A stretch of DNA of 64,000 bases from NCBI GenBank assembly GCA_902776935.1, contig CACYRS010000006.1, positions 16,162-80,161 of the forward strand, read 5' to 3'. Source of the stretch: an uncultured Prevotellaceae bacterium. Lineage in GTDB: Bacteria; Bacteroidota; Bacteroidia; Bacteroidales; Bacteroidaceae. The notes beneath the pieces are model-generated. The model was not told the origin of the DNA and did not search any database. It saw only the letters and a list, made by a program, of their open reading frames with translations. Positions 33,462 through 42,661 of this stretch are shown piece after piece. The position numbers were made by a program, and so were the translations under genes. Within the stretch, counting starts at the first letter, position 1; each line of letters begins with the position of its first letter.

Positions 33462-34604
33462 ATATGCGTGATCGTTTTCGATCTCTTCTTTTGTTATCTT
33501 CTTGCTGTCGATGGCTCTCCAGGCATAGATGATATATGCCAGAACGAATGGTACCAACAGTGATACCCAGAACATCGTGGTAAGAGTAAACTCACTGGAA
33601 CAAGAGTTCTGAATTGTCAGCGAACTCTGAAGATCGGCTGTTGAGGGATAGTAGGCTGTGTTGTTCCAGGCAGAACAGAGCAACAGCGGCAGCACTGTTA
33701 TTACAGTACCTATTCCCGCAGGCCATATTCCACAAGTGTAATCCTTTGAGAGGATGGTCTTCCCGATGCCGAAGAGTACCATCACCACACCTATCAGGAA
33801 CAGTATCAGCAGATACCACATCTCAATGAAATTATTAAGATATTTGTAAGGTTCCATATAGATACGTCCCATCTCGTCGACGGCGAAGCCATCCTTCAGC
33901 AACAGGTGGATGAGGTAGGCTACAAACAGAACCACGAAAGGCACTGCTGCTCCCAGCAGACGCACACTGCCCCTGCTACGGATATCCTCATCGTCCACAT
34001 TATTCATAACATAGAGTATACCTAAGGCACGAGCCAGGAACACCACTGCGAAACCGAATACCAATACCCATGGATTCAACAGGGCATCGAGTCCATGAGA
34101 GGCGTTTGCCCAACGGCTGATGATAGGTGTGATGGCTCCTGCATCGATAAGGTTGTTCTTCTCTACGATGAAGTTCGAACCCTCGAAGAACGTGGCAATG
34201 GCACCTCCCAGCAACAGCGGTCCTACGATACCGTTCAGGGTGAGGAAGAACTGGAAGGTCTTCGGCCCAAGGAAATTGCCTATCTTGTTCTGGAACTCAT
34301 AGCTTACAGCCTGAAGTACGAAGGTGAAGAGGATAATCATCCACAGCCAGTAGGCACCTCCGAAACTTGTTGAGTAGAATAGTGGGAAAGAAGCGAAGAA
34401 GGCTCCTCCAAAGGTCACGAGGGTGGTGAAGGTAAACTCCCACTTACGACCTGTGGAGTTGTATACCAGTCGGCGTCCCTCTTCTGTATATCCTAAGGAA
34501 CCAGCCACAGAGTTGGCTCCCTGCACAAACAATAAGAATACTAATATCGCACCAAGCAGTGATACTATAAAGCACCAGTAGTGCTGTAAAAACTCGTATG
34601 ACAT
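33459..34604 (-). CDS. cydB: cytochrome bd quinol oxidase subunit II
   Basis: 381 residues with about 8-9 membrane helices. It partners CydA to oxidise quinol and reduce oxygen to water. FLQHYWCFIVSLLGAILVFL opens the protein, followed by LLFVQGANSVAGSL and a family-typical W-E-F segment (GRKWEFTFTTLVTFGGAFFA). It follows cydA by 50 bases, a spacer made of heptad and A+T repeats. The enzyme would let an anaerobe cope with traces of oxygen. Confidence 0.93.
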   Translation of the reverse strand: MSYEFLQHYWCFIVSLLGAILVFLLFVQGANSVAGSLGYTEEGRRLVYNSTGRKWEFTFTTLVTFGGAFFASFPLFYSTSFGGAYWLWMIILFTFVLQAVSYEFQNKIGNFLGPKTFQFFLTLNGIVGPLLLGGAIATFFEGSNFIVEKNNLIDAGAITPIISRWANASHGLDALLNPWVLVFGFAVVFLARALGILYVMNNVDDEDIRSRGSVRLLGAAVPFVVLFVAYLIHLLLKDGFAVDEMGRIYMEPYKYLNNFIEMWYLLILFLIGVVMVLFGIGKTILSKDYTCGIWPAGIGTVITVLPLLLCSAWNNTAYYPSTADLQSSLTIQNSCSSEFTLTTMFWVSLLVPFVLAYIIYAWRAIDSKKITKEEIENDHAY

Positions 34605-34607
34605 ATT

Positions 34608-34653
34608 TTTTATTTTTTCACGTTTATCATTTATCCTTTATCATTTATCCTTT
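34608..34653. repeat. heptad repeats between cydA and cydB
   Basis: An A+T part (ATATTTTTTATTTTTTCACG) is followed by TTTATCA, TTTATCC, TTTATCA, TTTATCC. The tract makes up nearly the whole cydA-cydB spacer. Confidence 0.75.
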
Positions 34654-34654
34654 C

Positions 34655-36298
34655 TTACTCGTGGTCCGGACCTTTCTTGATCTGCTTCAGCAGGATGTTT
34701 ATCTCTACTGCAAGCATTGTGGTGAAGAGGATAAGGAAGAGTATGAATGTCAGTGCGACACTGCCAGCGTTGAGGTCTGAGACAGCCGCCCATGTGGGGA
34801 GCATGTCCTGAATGGTCCATGGCTGACGTCCGAACTCTGCCACGAGCCAGCCACTCTCAGAAGCGATATATGCCAACGGCACCATCACTATCGCTGCCCA
34901 GTAATGCCAGGCAGGAAGTCCGCTGATGCCTTCGGTGTCTGCTGCCGTCTCAGGAAGGATTCCTACGGTAGCCAACAGTCTGCGTATGATAATTGAGATA
35001 TACGGCACCTTGTATATCATCAGCAGCAAGAGTGCGAAGTAAACGATAAACAGACATCCTAAGCCAACCATGATGCGGAATGCCCAGAAGTTGACGGGTA
35101 TAAACGGTACGATATCGTGTTTGTCCTTGATATATCCGTAGCCGAAGTATTTCATATTCTCCTTCAGGATCTTCAGATTGGCTTCTGCTGTCGAACCGTC
35201 ATCGCTTGAGGCGAATTTTGCCTCACGATATACTTTCAATGCCTGGATGGCTTGCTTGCCTCGGGCTATCTTCTCATCTACGGATGGTTCTATAGTGCCG
35301 TCTGACTTGACATAGCCGTTGAGGATATCATTGATGCCGGGCACATAGCCGTGGAAATCCTCTGTGGCCATGAATGAGAGTGCGTATGGCATCTCAAGCT
35401 TCAAAGGTGCCGACTGCTCACTCTCATAGTCCGGCTGACAGAAGGGGTTAACCCATGCCACGACAGAGAGTCCCTGGTCTGTGCCTCCGTTGTAGAGTGC
35501 CTCCATGGCAGCGAGTTTCATCGGCTGTACCTCTGCCACACTCTGTGCCGACTTATGTCCTGTGGCACCGGCAAGGAGGGCAGCGATAAGACCTACCCAT
35601 GCTCCGATTTTCATGCTCTCGGTGGCAAGCTTCGTCTCACGTCTCTTCATCAGATACCAGCAGCATACTGCCACACAGAAAATGGCTCCGATAATCCATG
35701 AGGAGATGACGGTATGACAGAACTTGTCGATGGCAAAGGGTGAGAGTGCTACCTCGGCAAACGATACCATCTCATTTCGCATCGTGTCAGGATTAAACTC
35801 ACAGCCTACAGGATACTGCATCCACGCATTTGCCACGAGGATCCACCAGGCGGAGATGGTCGCTCCTAAACCGGTGAGCCATGTTGATGCGAGGTGGAAC
35901 CCGGGGGATACCTTCTTCCATCCGAAGAACATCACTGCCACGAAGGTGCTCTCCATAAAGAATGCTACAATACCCTCTACGGCAAGAGGTGCTCCGAAGA
36001 TGTCGCCTACAAACCAGGAATAGTTGCTCCAGTTGGTTCCGAACTCAAACTCGAGGATGATACCCGTGGCGACACCCATGGCGAAGTTCACTCCGAAGAG
36101 CTTCTGCCAGAACTTTGCAGCAGTCTTCCAGAACTCGTCCTTGGTGCGATAGTACTTCGTCTCTGCTATTCCCATGATAACGGCCAGTCCCAGTGTCAGC
36201 GGAACAAACAGCCAGTGATAGATTGCCGTGAGGGCAAACTGCGCCCTCGACCAGTCGATGGTTCCGGCATCAATGTTTAAAAAGAGGTTGTTGATCAT
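34655..36298 (-). CDS. cydA: cytochrome bd quinol oxidase subunit I
   Basis: 547 residues, slightly longer than the E. coli subunit. It holds the haem groups. WSRAQFALTAIYHWLFVPLT carries the N-terminal haem histidine. GVATGIILEFEFGTNWSNYS has the proton-path Glu, and EGIVAFFMESTFVAVMFFGW is a conserved helix. An insertion of about 100 residues in the quinol-loop region (about 290-390, GGTDQGLSVVAWVNPFCQ onward) lacks the long E. coli-type Q-loop repeats and is usual for Bacteroidetes. It follows the DUF4492 gene by 59 bases. Confidence 0.95.
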   Translation of the reverse strand: MINNLFLNIDAGTIDWSRAQFALTAIYHWLFVPLTLGLAVIMGIAETKYYRTKDEFWKTAAKFWQKLFGVNFAMGVATGIILEFEFGTNWSNYSWFVGDIFGAPLAVEGIVAFFMESTFVAVMFFGWKKVSPGFHLASTWLTGLGATISAWWILVANAWMQYPVGCEFNPDTMRNEMVSFAEVALSPFAIDKFCHTVISSWIIGAIFCVAVCCWYLMKRRETKLATESMKIGAWVGLIAALLAGATGHKSAQSVAEVQPMKLAAMEALYNGGTDQGLSVVAWVNPFCQPDYESEQSAPLKLEMPYALSFMATEDFHGYVPGINDILNGYVKSDGTIEPSVDEKIARGKQAIQALKVYREAKFASSDDGSTAEANLKILKENMKYFGYGYIKDKHDIVPFIPVNFWAFRIMVGLGCLFIVYFALLLLMIYKVPYISIIIRRLLATVGILPETAADTEGISGLPAWHYWAAIVMVPLAYIASESGWLVAEFGRQPWTIQDMLPTWAAVSDLNAGSVALTFILFLILFTTMLAVEINILLKQIKKGPDHE

Positions 36299-36357
36299 AA
36301 ATTATTGGTTTTAATTCTGAGTAATCTGAGTATTATTGATAGTTAGGCCGACAGGGG

Positions 36358-36585
36358 TTATGGCGAGGCCCTGTCAACGAGCTCGCTGGCCACAAAACCT
36401 GACTCATCGCCCTGGGCATTCTCTTTCAGGAAGTTGGGGAAGAAGAATATCTTCAGCACCGCAAAGATGATGAAGAGCTTTATAAGGATGATGGCCCAAA
36501 GCGTCTTTCCAAGTCGCATTGAGCGGAATCCGTCGGCATAAAGGTCATAGACCTTATACAGGAAATTGTCCTTACGCATAGGCAT
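36358..36585 (-). CDS. DUF4492 small membrane protein upstream of cydAB
   Basis: 75 residues. YKVYDLYADGFRSMRLGKTL then WAIILIKLFIIFAVLKIFFF gives an amphipathic start and one membrane helix. This matches DUF4492, a family I recall almost always beside cydA in Bacteroidetes. It is probably a small accessory subunit or assembly factor of the oxidase, by analogy with the short Cyd subunits of proteobacteria (inference). A second ATG two codons downstream is also possible. Confidence 0.8.
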   Translation of the reverse strand: MPMRKDNFLYKVYDLYADGFRSMRLGKTLWAIILIKLFIIFAVLKIFFFPNFLKENAQGDESGFVASELVDRASP

Positions 36586-36605
36586 AATTCTCCTTATTTG
36601 CTCTG

Positions 36606-36636
36606 CAAATATATGTTTTTTTTCTTAAATGACCAA
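36606..36636 (-). promoter_or_regulatory. promoter of the DUF4492-cydAB operon
   Basis: On the minus strand TTG (36634-36636) is 20 bases from TATATTTG (36606-36613), 20 bases before the ATG. This is a full -33/-7 pair. Confidence 0.65.
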
Positions 36637-36686
36637 ACAAATATTAAAAAACTTTATGGTTTCGTGGTTGTTTCATAGGAAATACT

Positions 36687-36694
36687 TACCTTTG
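36687..36694 (+). promoter_or_regulatory. -7 box for the coiled-coil/efflux operon
   Basis: TACCTTTG, 23 bases before ATG 36718. The -33 position is not clear. Confidence 0.55.
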
Positions 36695-36717
36695 CAGACG
36701 AAAATTGGAAAAAATTT

Positions 36718-37590
36718 ATGAAGAAAGTTATATTACCTTTGATGAGTGTCATCATTCTCGCCCTCATAGCGGGAGCTGTATGGCTCTTTATGAATCTCCA
36801 GGAGCAGAAACAGGTGAACCGTGACATGCAGGAACTTGCCGAGCTCGACAAACAGGAGATGGAGAACGAATACGAGCGTTTCGCACTGCAGTATAGTGAG
36901 ATGAAGACGCAGATCAATAACGACTCTATCGTAGAGCAGCTCACCCAGGAGCAGATGCGTACCCAGCAGCTCCTCGAGGAACTGAAGAAAGTGAAGGCCG
37001 ACGATGCCCGTGAGATTACCCGTCTGAAGAAGGAACTCGCCACTGTCCGTGAGGTGCTCCGCAGTTATATCATACAGGTTGACTCTCTCAACCGTCTTAA
37101 CGAGAGCCTGAAGGAAGAGAACAGCCGCGTGAGTGCCGAACTCGAACAGCGTACTGCCCAGGTGGCAGGTCTCAGCAGCGAGAAGGCGTCACTCTCAGAG
37201 AAGGTGGCTATCGCTGCACAGCTTGATGCCACGAACATCAACCTTACGCTTATCAACAAACGCGATAAGGACACTAAGAAACTGAAGGATACCAGGAAGA
37301 TGCGGGTAAGCTTCACCATCACGAAGAATGTCACTGCATCGAATGGCAACCGTACCGTATATGTACGTATCCAGAACCCTGGCGGTAACACCCTCAGCGG
37401 TGGTGGTTCGTTCCCTTATGAGAACAAGAACCTGGAGTACACGATGAAGAAGACCGTCGAGTATACAGGTGAGGAGCTGACGATAAACACCTACTGGGAT
37501 GTCTCTCAGATGCTTGAGGGCGGACAGTATCGTGTCAGCATCTTCGCCGATGGAAACATGATCGGATCACGCACATTCAACTTCGAATAA
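36718..37590 (+). CDS. membrane-anchored coiled-coil protein
   Basis: 290 residues. One N-terminal membrane helix (VILPLMSVIILALIAGAVWL) is followed by a long coiled coil (about 27-180, rich in E, K, Q with heptad leucines). A C-terminal beta domain of about 100 residues (MRVSFTITKNVTASNGNRTV; ISIFADG-like) ends the protein. I recognise the layout as a common Bacteroidetes hypothetical but know no function. It ends 16 bases before the TolC-like gene, so it may share that transcript and act as a periplasmic spacer or assembly aid for the efflux system (inference). Confidence 0.6.
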   Translation: MKKVILPLMSVIILALIAGAVWLFMNLQEQKQVNRDMQELAELDKQEMENEYERFALQYSEMKTQINNDSIVEQLTQEQMRTQQLLEELKKVKADDAREITRLKKELATVREVLRSYIIQVDSLNRLNESLKEENSRVSAELEQRTAQVAGLSSEKASLSEKVAIAAQLDATNINLTLINKRDKDTKKLKDTRKMRVSFTITKNVTASNGNRTVYVRIQNPGGNTLSGGGSFPYENKNLEYTMKKTVEYTGEELTINTYWDVSQMLEGGQYRVSIFADGNMIGSRTFNFE

Positions 37591-37606
37591 TAAAAACGAA
37601 ACAGAT

Positions 37607-39133
37607 ATGAATAGAAAGCTATGTTTTATCTTGTTTGTGGCTATGGCGGTGCCATTAAGTGCCCAAGGGCTACGGGTAGGCGACGGCACGTCGGGGATGC
37701 GGCTGTTGACGTTAGACAGTTGCCGGGCCATGGCTCTGCGTAACAACAAACAGATGGCCGTATCTAAGGTGAAGCAGGACGTGGCGAAGAATATACGTAA
37801 GTCTGCCCGTACCAAATACCTGCCTCATGTGAGTGCGATAGGCACGTATCAGTACACCAGCAAGGAGTTCTCGCTGTTGAGCGATGAGCACAAGTCTGTT
37901 CTCGGTAACTTAGGCACAAATGCGGCCACAGGCATCCAGAACGCTATCACCAACTCCGAACCGTTGCAGAACATCGCTTCCATGCTGGGATCGATGGGAC
38001 TGAATCTCGACGGACTGAAGCAGATGACGGGACAGCATCTCCAGGAGTTTGCCGGCCAGCTTAATGGTGTGGGTGATGCTATCATCGATGCCCTCCGCAC
38101 CGACACACGTAACCTCTTTGCTGGATCGGTGATGTTCGTACAGCCGGTGTTCATGGGAGGAAGTATCGTTGCCCTCAACAAGATGGCCGACATCAACGAG
38201 GACATTCAGCGTAACTCAGCCGATATGCGTAGGCAGACAACCCTCTACAAGACCGACAATGCCTACTGGCAGGTGGTGTCGCTGAAACACAAGCAGAGAC
38301 TTGCCCAGGCCTATTATGACCTGCTTAAGAAACTCGACTCCGATGTCCATAAGATGATCGACGAGGGAGTGGCAACCAAGAGCGACGGACTCAGTGTCGA
38401 CGTTAAGATGAATGAGGCAGAGATGACCCTCACAAGAGTCAACGATGGACTGGTGCTCTCTAAGATGCTCCTCTGCCAGACCATCGGAATCCCCGTAGAT
38501 GAAAAGATAACCCTTGCTGATGAGGATTCTGAGAATATCGTCGTTGATGAGGCTGTTCCGGAACTCAATGTTGAAGTAGCCATGGAGAACCGTCCTGAGC
38601 TTAAGATGCTCGACAACGGCATCCAGCTCACCCGACAGCTCACCAATATCCTCAAGGCAGGCAACCTCCCGATGGTGGCAATGACAGGCGGATATGTCGT
38701 TACCAACCCGAGCATGGTAAACAGCTTCGAACGTAAGTTCAGAGGTCTGTGGAATGTGGGAGTCCTCGTGAGAGTTCCTCTCTGGAACTGGGGCGACGTG
38801 ATGTATAAGGTACGTGCCTCGAAGGGTGCCACCAGCATCGCCACCCTCGAGCGTCAGGAGGCCCGTGAGTTGATTGAGCTACAGGTAAACCAGAACACCT
38901 TCCGTGTTACCGAGGCCAACAAGAAACTCACTATGGCAAAGACCAACATCCAGCGTGCCGATGAGAATCTGCGCACAGCTAATCTCGGATTCCGTGAGGG
39001 TGTCATCACCCCGACTGTTGTTATGGAGGCTCAGACAGCCTGGCTACAGGCACAGTCACAGAAGATCGATGCTGAGATCGACGTCAAGCTCTCTCAGGTC
39101 GACCTCCAGAAATCTCTCGGAACCCTCGAATAA
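37607..39133 (+). CDS. TolC-family outer-membrane efflux protein
   Basis: 508 residues. A signal peptide (FILFVAMAVPLSAQ) is followed by LDSCRAMALRNNKQMAVSKV, the standard TolC-family first helix. Two long helical repeats follow, including EEGVATKSDGLSVDVKMNEA-like (DEGVATKSDGLSVDVKM) and FREGVITPTVVMEAQTAWLQ. It forms the outer-membrane channel of a tripartite exporter. The following HlyD-like and ABC-2 genes supply the rest. The spacer to the next gene is an A+T heptad tract. Confidence 0.88.
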   Translation: MNRKLCFILFVAMAVPLSAQGLRVGDGTSGMRLLTLDSCRAMALRNNKQMAVSKVKQDVAKNIRKSARTKYLPHVSAIGTYQYTSKEFSLLSDEHKSVLGNLGTNAATGIQNAITNSEPLQNIASMLGSMGLNLDGLKQMTGQHLQEFAGQLNGVGDAIIDALRTDTRNLFAGSVMFVQPVFMGGSIVALNKMADINEDIQRNSADMRRQTTLYKTDNAYWQVVSLKHKQRLAQAYYDLLKKLDSDVHKMIDEGVATKSDGLSVDVKMNEAEMTLTRVNDGLVLSKMLLCQTIGIPVDEKITLADEDSENIVVDEAVPELNVEVAMENRPELKMLDNGIQLTRQLTNILKAGNLPMVAMTGGYVVTNPSMVNSFERKFRGLWNVGVLVRVPLWNWGDVMYKVRASKGATSIATLERQEARELIELQVNQNTFRVTEANKKLTMAKTNIQRADENLRTANLGFREGVITPTVVMEAQTAWLQAQSQKIDAEIDVKLSQVDLQKSLGTLE

Positions 39134-39145
39134 TATCTCAGACCA

Positions 39146-39182
39146 AAAATATTTTTTATTTTATATTTTATATTTTTTATTT
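39146..39182. repeat. A+T heptad repeat between tolC- and hlyD-like genes
   Basis: ATTTTTT, ATTTTAT, ATTTTAT, ATTTTTT, ATTT, a seven-base period made only of A and T. A similar tract is at 46327-46364. Confidence 0.65.
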
Positions 39183-39190
39183 GAATCATC

Positions 39191-40183
39191 ATGTCAAATC
39201 AAACAAGAACTCAGCATAAGAACATCCTGCTGGCGATAGCAGGTTTTGTAACAGTAGTCATCATTGTGGCACTCATCGGATTCCTCGCCCTTGGACGTGA
39301 GCCGGATGTGAAACAGGGTCAGGTGGAGGTGACAGAGTATCGTGTGTCAAGTAAGGTGCCTGGTCGTATACTCGAACTCCGGGTAAAGGAGGGCGACTAT
39401 GTCAAGGTAGGTGATACCCTCGCCATCCTCGATGCCCCTGAGGTACGTGCCAAGATGGAACAGGCCCGTAGTGCAGAGAATGCCGCTGCCGCCATCGAAC
39501 TGAAGGCAAGGAACGGTGCACGTGAGGAACAGATCCGTGGTGCCTATTCCATTCTCCAGCAGGCTACTGCAGGTTTCGAGATTGCAGAGAAGTCATACCA
39601 GCGTATCCAGCGCCTCTTCGACGAGGGTGTGATAAGTGCCCAGAAGCGTGATGAGGTATATGCCAACTACAAGGCTATGGAGGCCACGAAGAAGGCTGCC
39701 CAGAGTCAGTATGACATGGCTGTGAATGGTGCCCGTATGGAGGATAAGATGGCCGCTGCCGCTCAGGTGGGTCGTGCCAAGGGTGCAGTACAGGAGGTTA
39801 ACTCTTACATCAACGAGACAGTACAGATAGCCCAGATGGAGGGTGAGGTGAGTGACGTCTATCCTAAGGTTGGCGAGCTCGTGGGTACTGGTTCTCCTAT
39901 CATGTCTATCGCAGTGATGGATGACATGTGGGGCACATTCAATATCCGTGAAGACCAGCTCAACGGCATGCAGGTGGGCTCAGAGTTCACTGCCTTCGTT
40001 CCTGCATTCAACAAGGAAGTTAAGATGAAGGTTTACTATCTCAAGGATCAGGGTTCTTACGCTGTATGGAAGGCCACCAAGGCCAATGGCCAGTACGACC
40101 TTAAGACCTTCGAGGTAAAGGCCCGTCCCGTAGAGAAACTTGAAGGCCTGCGTCCGGGAATGAGCTTGATAATTAAGAATTAA
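39191..40183 (+). CDS. HlyD-family membrane fusion (periplasmic adaptor) protein
   Basis: 330 residues. One N-terminal membrane helix (IAGFVTVVIIVALIGFLALG) is followed by a biotinyl-lipoyl-like start (VSSKVPGRILELRVKEGDYV). A helical hairpin (about 90-215) and the second lipoyl half with a beta-barrel (VYPKVGELVGTGSPIMSIAV) complete it. It links inner-membrane ABC-2 permeases to the TolC-like channel. The next gene starts 10 bases later. Confidence 0.88.
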   Translation: MSNQTRTQHKNILLAIAGFVTVVIIVALIGFLALGREPDVKQGQVEVTEYRVSSKVPGRILELRVKEGDYVKVGDTLAILDAPEVRAKMEQARSAENAAAAIELKARNGAREEQIRGAYSILQQATAGFEIAEKSYQRIQRLFDEGVISAQKRDEVYANYKAMEATKKAAQSQYDMAVNGARMEDKMAAAAQVGRAKGAVQEVNSYINETVQIAQMEGEVSDVYPKVGELVGTGSPIMSIAVMDDMWGTFNIREDQLNGMQVGSEFTAFVPAFNKEVKMKVYYLKDQGSYAVWKATKANGQYDLKTFEVKARPVEKLEGLRPGMSLIIKN

Positions 40184-40193
40184 GAGATAAGAG

Positions 40194-41366
40194 ATGTTGA
40201 GACATCTTATAAATATCTGGAGTATAGCCAAGCGCGAACGGAAGATTCTGATGAAGAATCCGATCTATCTGTTCTGTATGGTGATATTCCCTGTGCTGAC
40301 GCTGTTCTTCTTCACCTCGCTGCTCGACGAGGGTGTGCCTCAGGAGATGCCAGTGGGAGTGGTAGACCTCGACAACAGCTCCACCTCACGTGCACTGGTA
40401 CGTCGACTCGATGGCTTCCAGACCTCAAATGTCGTGGCCAACTTCGCCTCTGTCGCTGAGGCCCGTCATGCCATGCAGGAGAACAAGATCTACGGATTCC
40501 TGTATATCCCAAAGGGAACGTCGGAAAAGCTACTCTCAGCCCGTAGGCCGAAGGTGTCTTTCTATTATAGTAATGTGTCGATAGCTGCCGGTTCTATGGT
40601 GATGAAGGATCTGAAGACCATCACCACCCTCGGTTCTGCCGGTGTGGGTCAGGCCACGATGCGTGCCAGGGGCTTCACTCCAAGACAGATACAGACCTTC
40701 CTCCAACCCATACGTATCGACCTCCATCAGGTGGCAAATCCATGGAGCAACTACAATATGTATCTCTCTACCGTCTTCGTGCCTGGTGTGATGATGCTGT
40801 TCATGTTCCTTGTATCTGCCTATTCCATTGGTATGGAACTGAAGTTCAATCGCGGCAAGGAGTGGCTTGCAAAGGCCAATGGTAATATGGTGGTAGCCAT
40901 CCTCGGCAAATACCTGCTTCATGCGGTGGTGTTCCTCGCGCTGATAATCTTCTACGAGTTCTATATATACAATGTGCTCCATTTCGCCCATCAGGGAGGC
41001 TTCTGGACCATCATCCTGCTGGCTTTGCTCCAGGTGTTAGGTTCCATAGGCTTCGGCATCTTCATCTTTGGTCTTATGCCGTCGCTGCGTATGTCGATGA
41101 GTATCTGTTCCCTGTGGGGCGTGCTCAGCTTCTCGCTTGCCGGCTCCGCCTTCCCTGTGATGGGTATGGACTCTCCTATACAGGCGCTGACGTGGCTCTT
41201 CCCGCTGCGCCACTATTATATGCTTTATCAGATTACTGTGTTCAACGGCTATCCGCTCATCGATGCCTGGTTCCACTTCGTGGCTCTCGTGGCATTCACC
41301 CTGCTGCCGTGGTTCGTTCTCAGTAAGATTAAAAACGCAATGCTTACTTATGTCTATATTCCATAA
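40194..41366 (+). CDS. ABC-2 type permease, first of pair
   Basis: 390 residues, YhhJ/YbhS-like. A first helix (PIYLFCMVIFPVLTLFFFTS) is followed by a large outer domain (about 45-170, PVGVVDLDNSSTSRALVRRL). Five more membrane helices lie in the C-terminal half, including MSMSICSLWGVLSFSLAGSA. It would form the inner-membrane pore with the next gene product. Its last 17 bases overlap the next start. No ATP-binding subunit gene is nearby. Confidence 0.85.
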   Translation: MLRHLINIWSIAKRERKILMKNPIYLFCMVIFPVLTLFFFTSLLDEGVPQEMPVGVVDLDNSSTSRALVRRLDGFQTSNVVANFASVAEARHAMQENKIYGFLYIPKGTSEKLLSARRPKVSFYYSNVSIAAGSMVMKDLKTITTLGSAGVGQATMRARGFTPRQIQTFLQPIRIDLHQVANPWSNYNMYLSTVFVPGVMMLFMFLVSAYSIGMELKFNRGKEWLAKANGNMVVAILGKYLLHAVVFLALIIFYEFYIYNVLHFAHQGGFWTIILLALLQVLGSIGFGIFIFGLMPSLRMSMSICSLWGVLSFSLAGSAFPVMGMDSPIQALTWLFPLRHYYMLYQITVFNGYPLIDAWFHFVALVAFTLLPWFVLSKIKNAMLTYVYIP

Positions 41367-42630
41367 GATACTCCACTGGCTCGACGACCTCGCTTACGTG
41401 TGGCGTTACGAACTGCGTCAGGTGTTCCACGACGAGGGTGTACTGCTGTTCTGTATCGTGGTGCCTCTCGTCTATCCGTTGCTCTATTCGTGGATATATA
41501 ATAATGAGTCTGTCCATGAGGTACCGGTGGTAGTTGTCGACCAGTCTCACTCCCAGCTCTCGCGTCAGTTCATCCGTATGTGTGACGCATCGCCTGATGT
41601 GCGAGTTGCCTGCTACGCTGTCGACCTCGACGATGCCCAGAGTCTTGTGAGCCGTCAGGTGGTAAAGGGCATCTATCTCATCCCCGAGGATTTTGCAGCC
41701 AAGGTTAACCGTATGGAACAGGCCTCCATCAGCGTCTACTGCGACATGGCACTGATGCTTACCTATAAGGCTATCTACCAGACGGCGATGGCAGTAAGCC
41801 AGAGGATGGGGGCGGGGATACAGACCAGGCTCGCCGGCAAATATACCAAGCGCGAGGAGGTGATCAATGCCAGTCCTCTCGATGTAGAGGAGGTGGCGAT
41901 GTTCAATCCTCAGGCAGGCTACGGCACCGCCATCCTGCCTGCCGTGCTGATGCTTATCATCCAGCAGACGCTCGCCCTCGGCATCGGTCTTGCTGCAGGA
42001 ACGGCCCGTGAACGTAACCGCTATGGCGACCTGGTGCCTATCCATCCCAGCTATGGCGGTATCGGACGTATCGTCAGTGGCAAGGCGCTCTGTTATCTCA
42101 TGGTCTATGCTGTGATGAGTACCTATCTCACTATCGTAGTACCGCGTTTCTTCAGTTTCATACATATAGCATCGTGGCAGAACCTGCTGGCGCTGATGAT
42201 CCCCTACCTGTTGGCTTGTGTGTTCTTCGGCATGACGGTATCCTGTCTGGTGCGTTATCGTGAAAATGTCATCCTTCTGATGGTGTTCGTGTCGCTGCCG
42301 CTGCTCTTCCTTACCGGTGTGTCGTGGCCTCAGACCTCCATCCCCGGTTATCTGCAGGGTGTGTCGTGGCTCTTTCCGAGCACCTTTGGAGTGAGGGCAT
42401 ATCTTCGTATGAACACCATGGGAGCCTCTATCAGCGATGTGGCTTTCGAACTGCGATGCCTATGGATGCAGGTGGCCTTCTATCTCGGCACTGCCTGTCT
42501 GGTCTATGGACATCAGCTGCGCACCACGCGTCAGCACGCCACCGAACGTCTCGCTTATCTCCGTAAGAAACGTGACGTACGCCTCGCTTTGAAATCCAAG
42601 AATCTGAATACAACAAAGACCACCGATTAA
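41350..42630 (+). CDS. ABC-2 type permease, second of pair
   Basis: 426 residues from ATG 41350, chosen because homologues begin near MSIFHKILHWLDDLAYVWRY and the earlier in-frame ATG at 41263 lies deep in the previous gene. The layout mirrors the preceding permease: first helix, outer domain (VPVVVVDQSHSQLSRQFIRM), then five helices with LPLLFLTGVSWPQTSIPGYL. It ends in a basic cytoplasmic tail. The TAA stop sits in the loop of the terminator hairpin at 42612-42643. Confidence 0.85.
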   Translation: MSIFHKILHWLDDLAYVWRYELRQVFHDEGVLLFCIVVPLVYPLLYSWIYNNESVHEVPVVVVDQSHSQLSRQFIRMCDASPDVRVACYAVDLDDAQSLVSRQVVKGIYLIPEDFAAKVNRMEQASISVYCDMALMLTYKAIYQTAMAVSQRMGAGIQTRLAGKYTKREEVINASPLDVEEVAMFNPQAGYGTAILPAVLMLIIQQTLALGIGLAAGTARERNRYGDLVPIHPSYGGIGRIVSGKALCYLMVYAVMSTYLTIVVPRFFSFIHIASWQNLLALMIPYLLACVFFGMTVSCLVRYRENVILLMVFVSLPLLFLTGVSWPQTSIPGYLQGVSWLFPSTFGVRAYLRMNTMGASISDVAFELRCLWMQVAFYLGTACLVYGHQLRTTRQHATERLAYLRKKRDVRLALKSKNLNTTKTTD

Positions 42631-42643
42631 GGTGGTCTTTGTT
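42612..42643. terminator. bidirectional hairpin terminator
   Basis: AACAAAGACCACC (42612-42624), loop GATTAA, then GGTGGTCTTTGTT (42631-42643). This is a perfect 13-base-pair stem between convergent operons. The left arm encodes the last codons of the permease. Confidence 0.85.
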
Positions 42644-42661
42644 GTTTATAACACTAACTGG

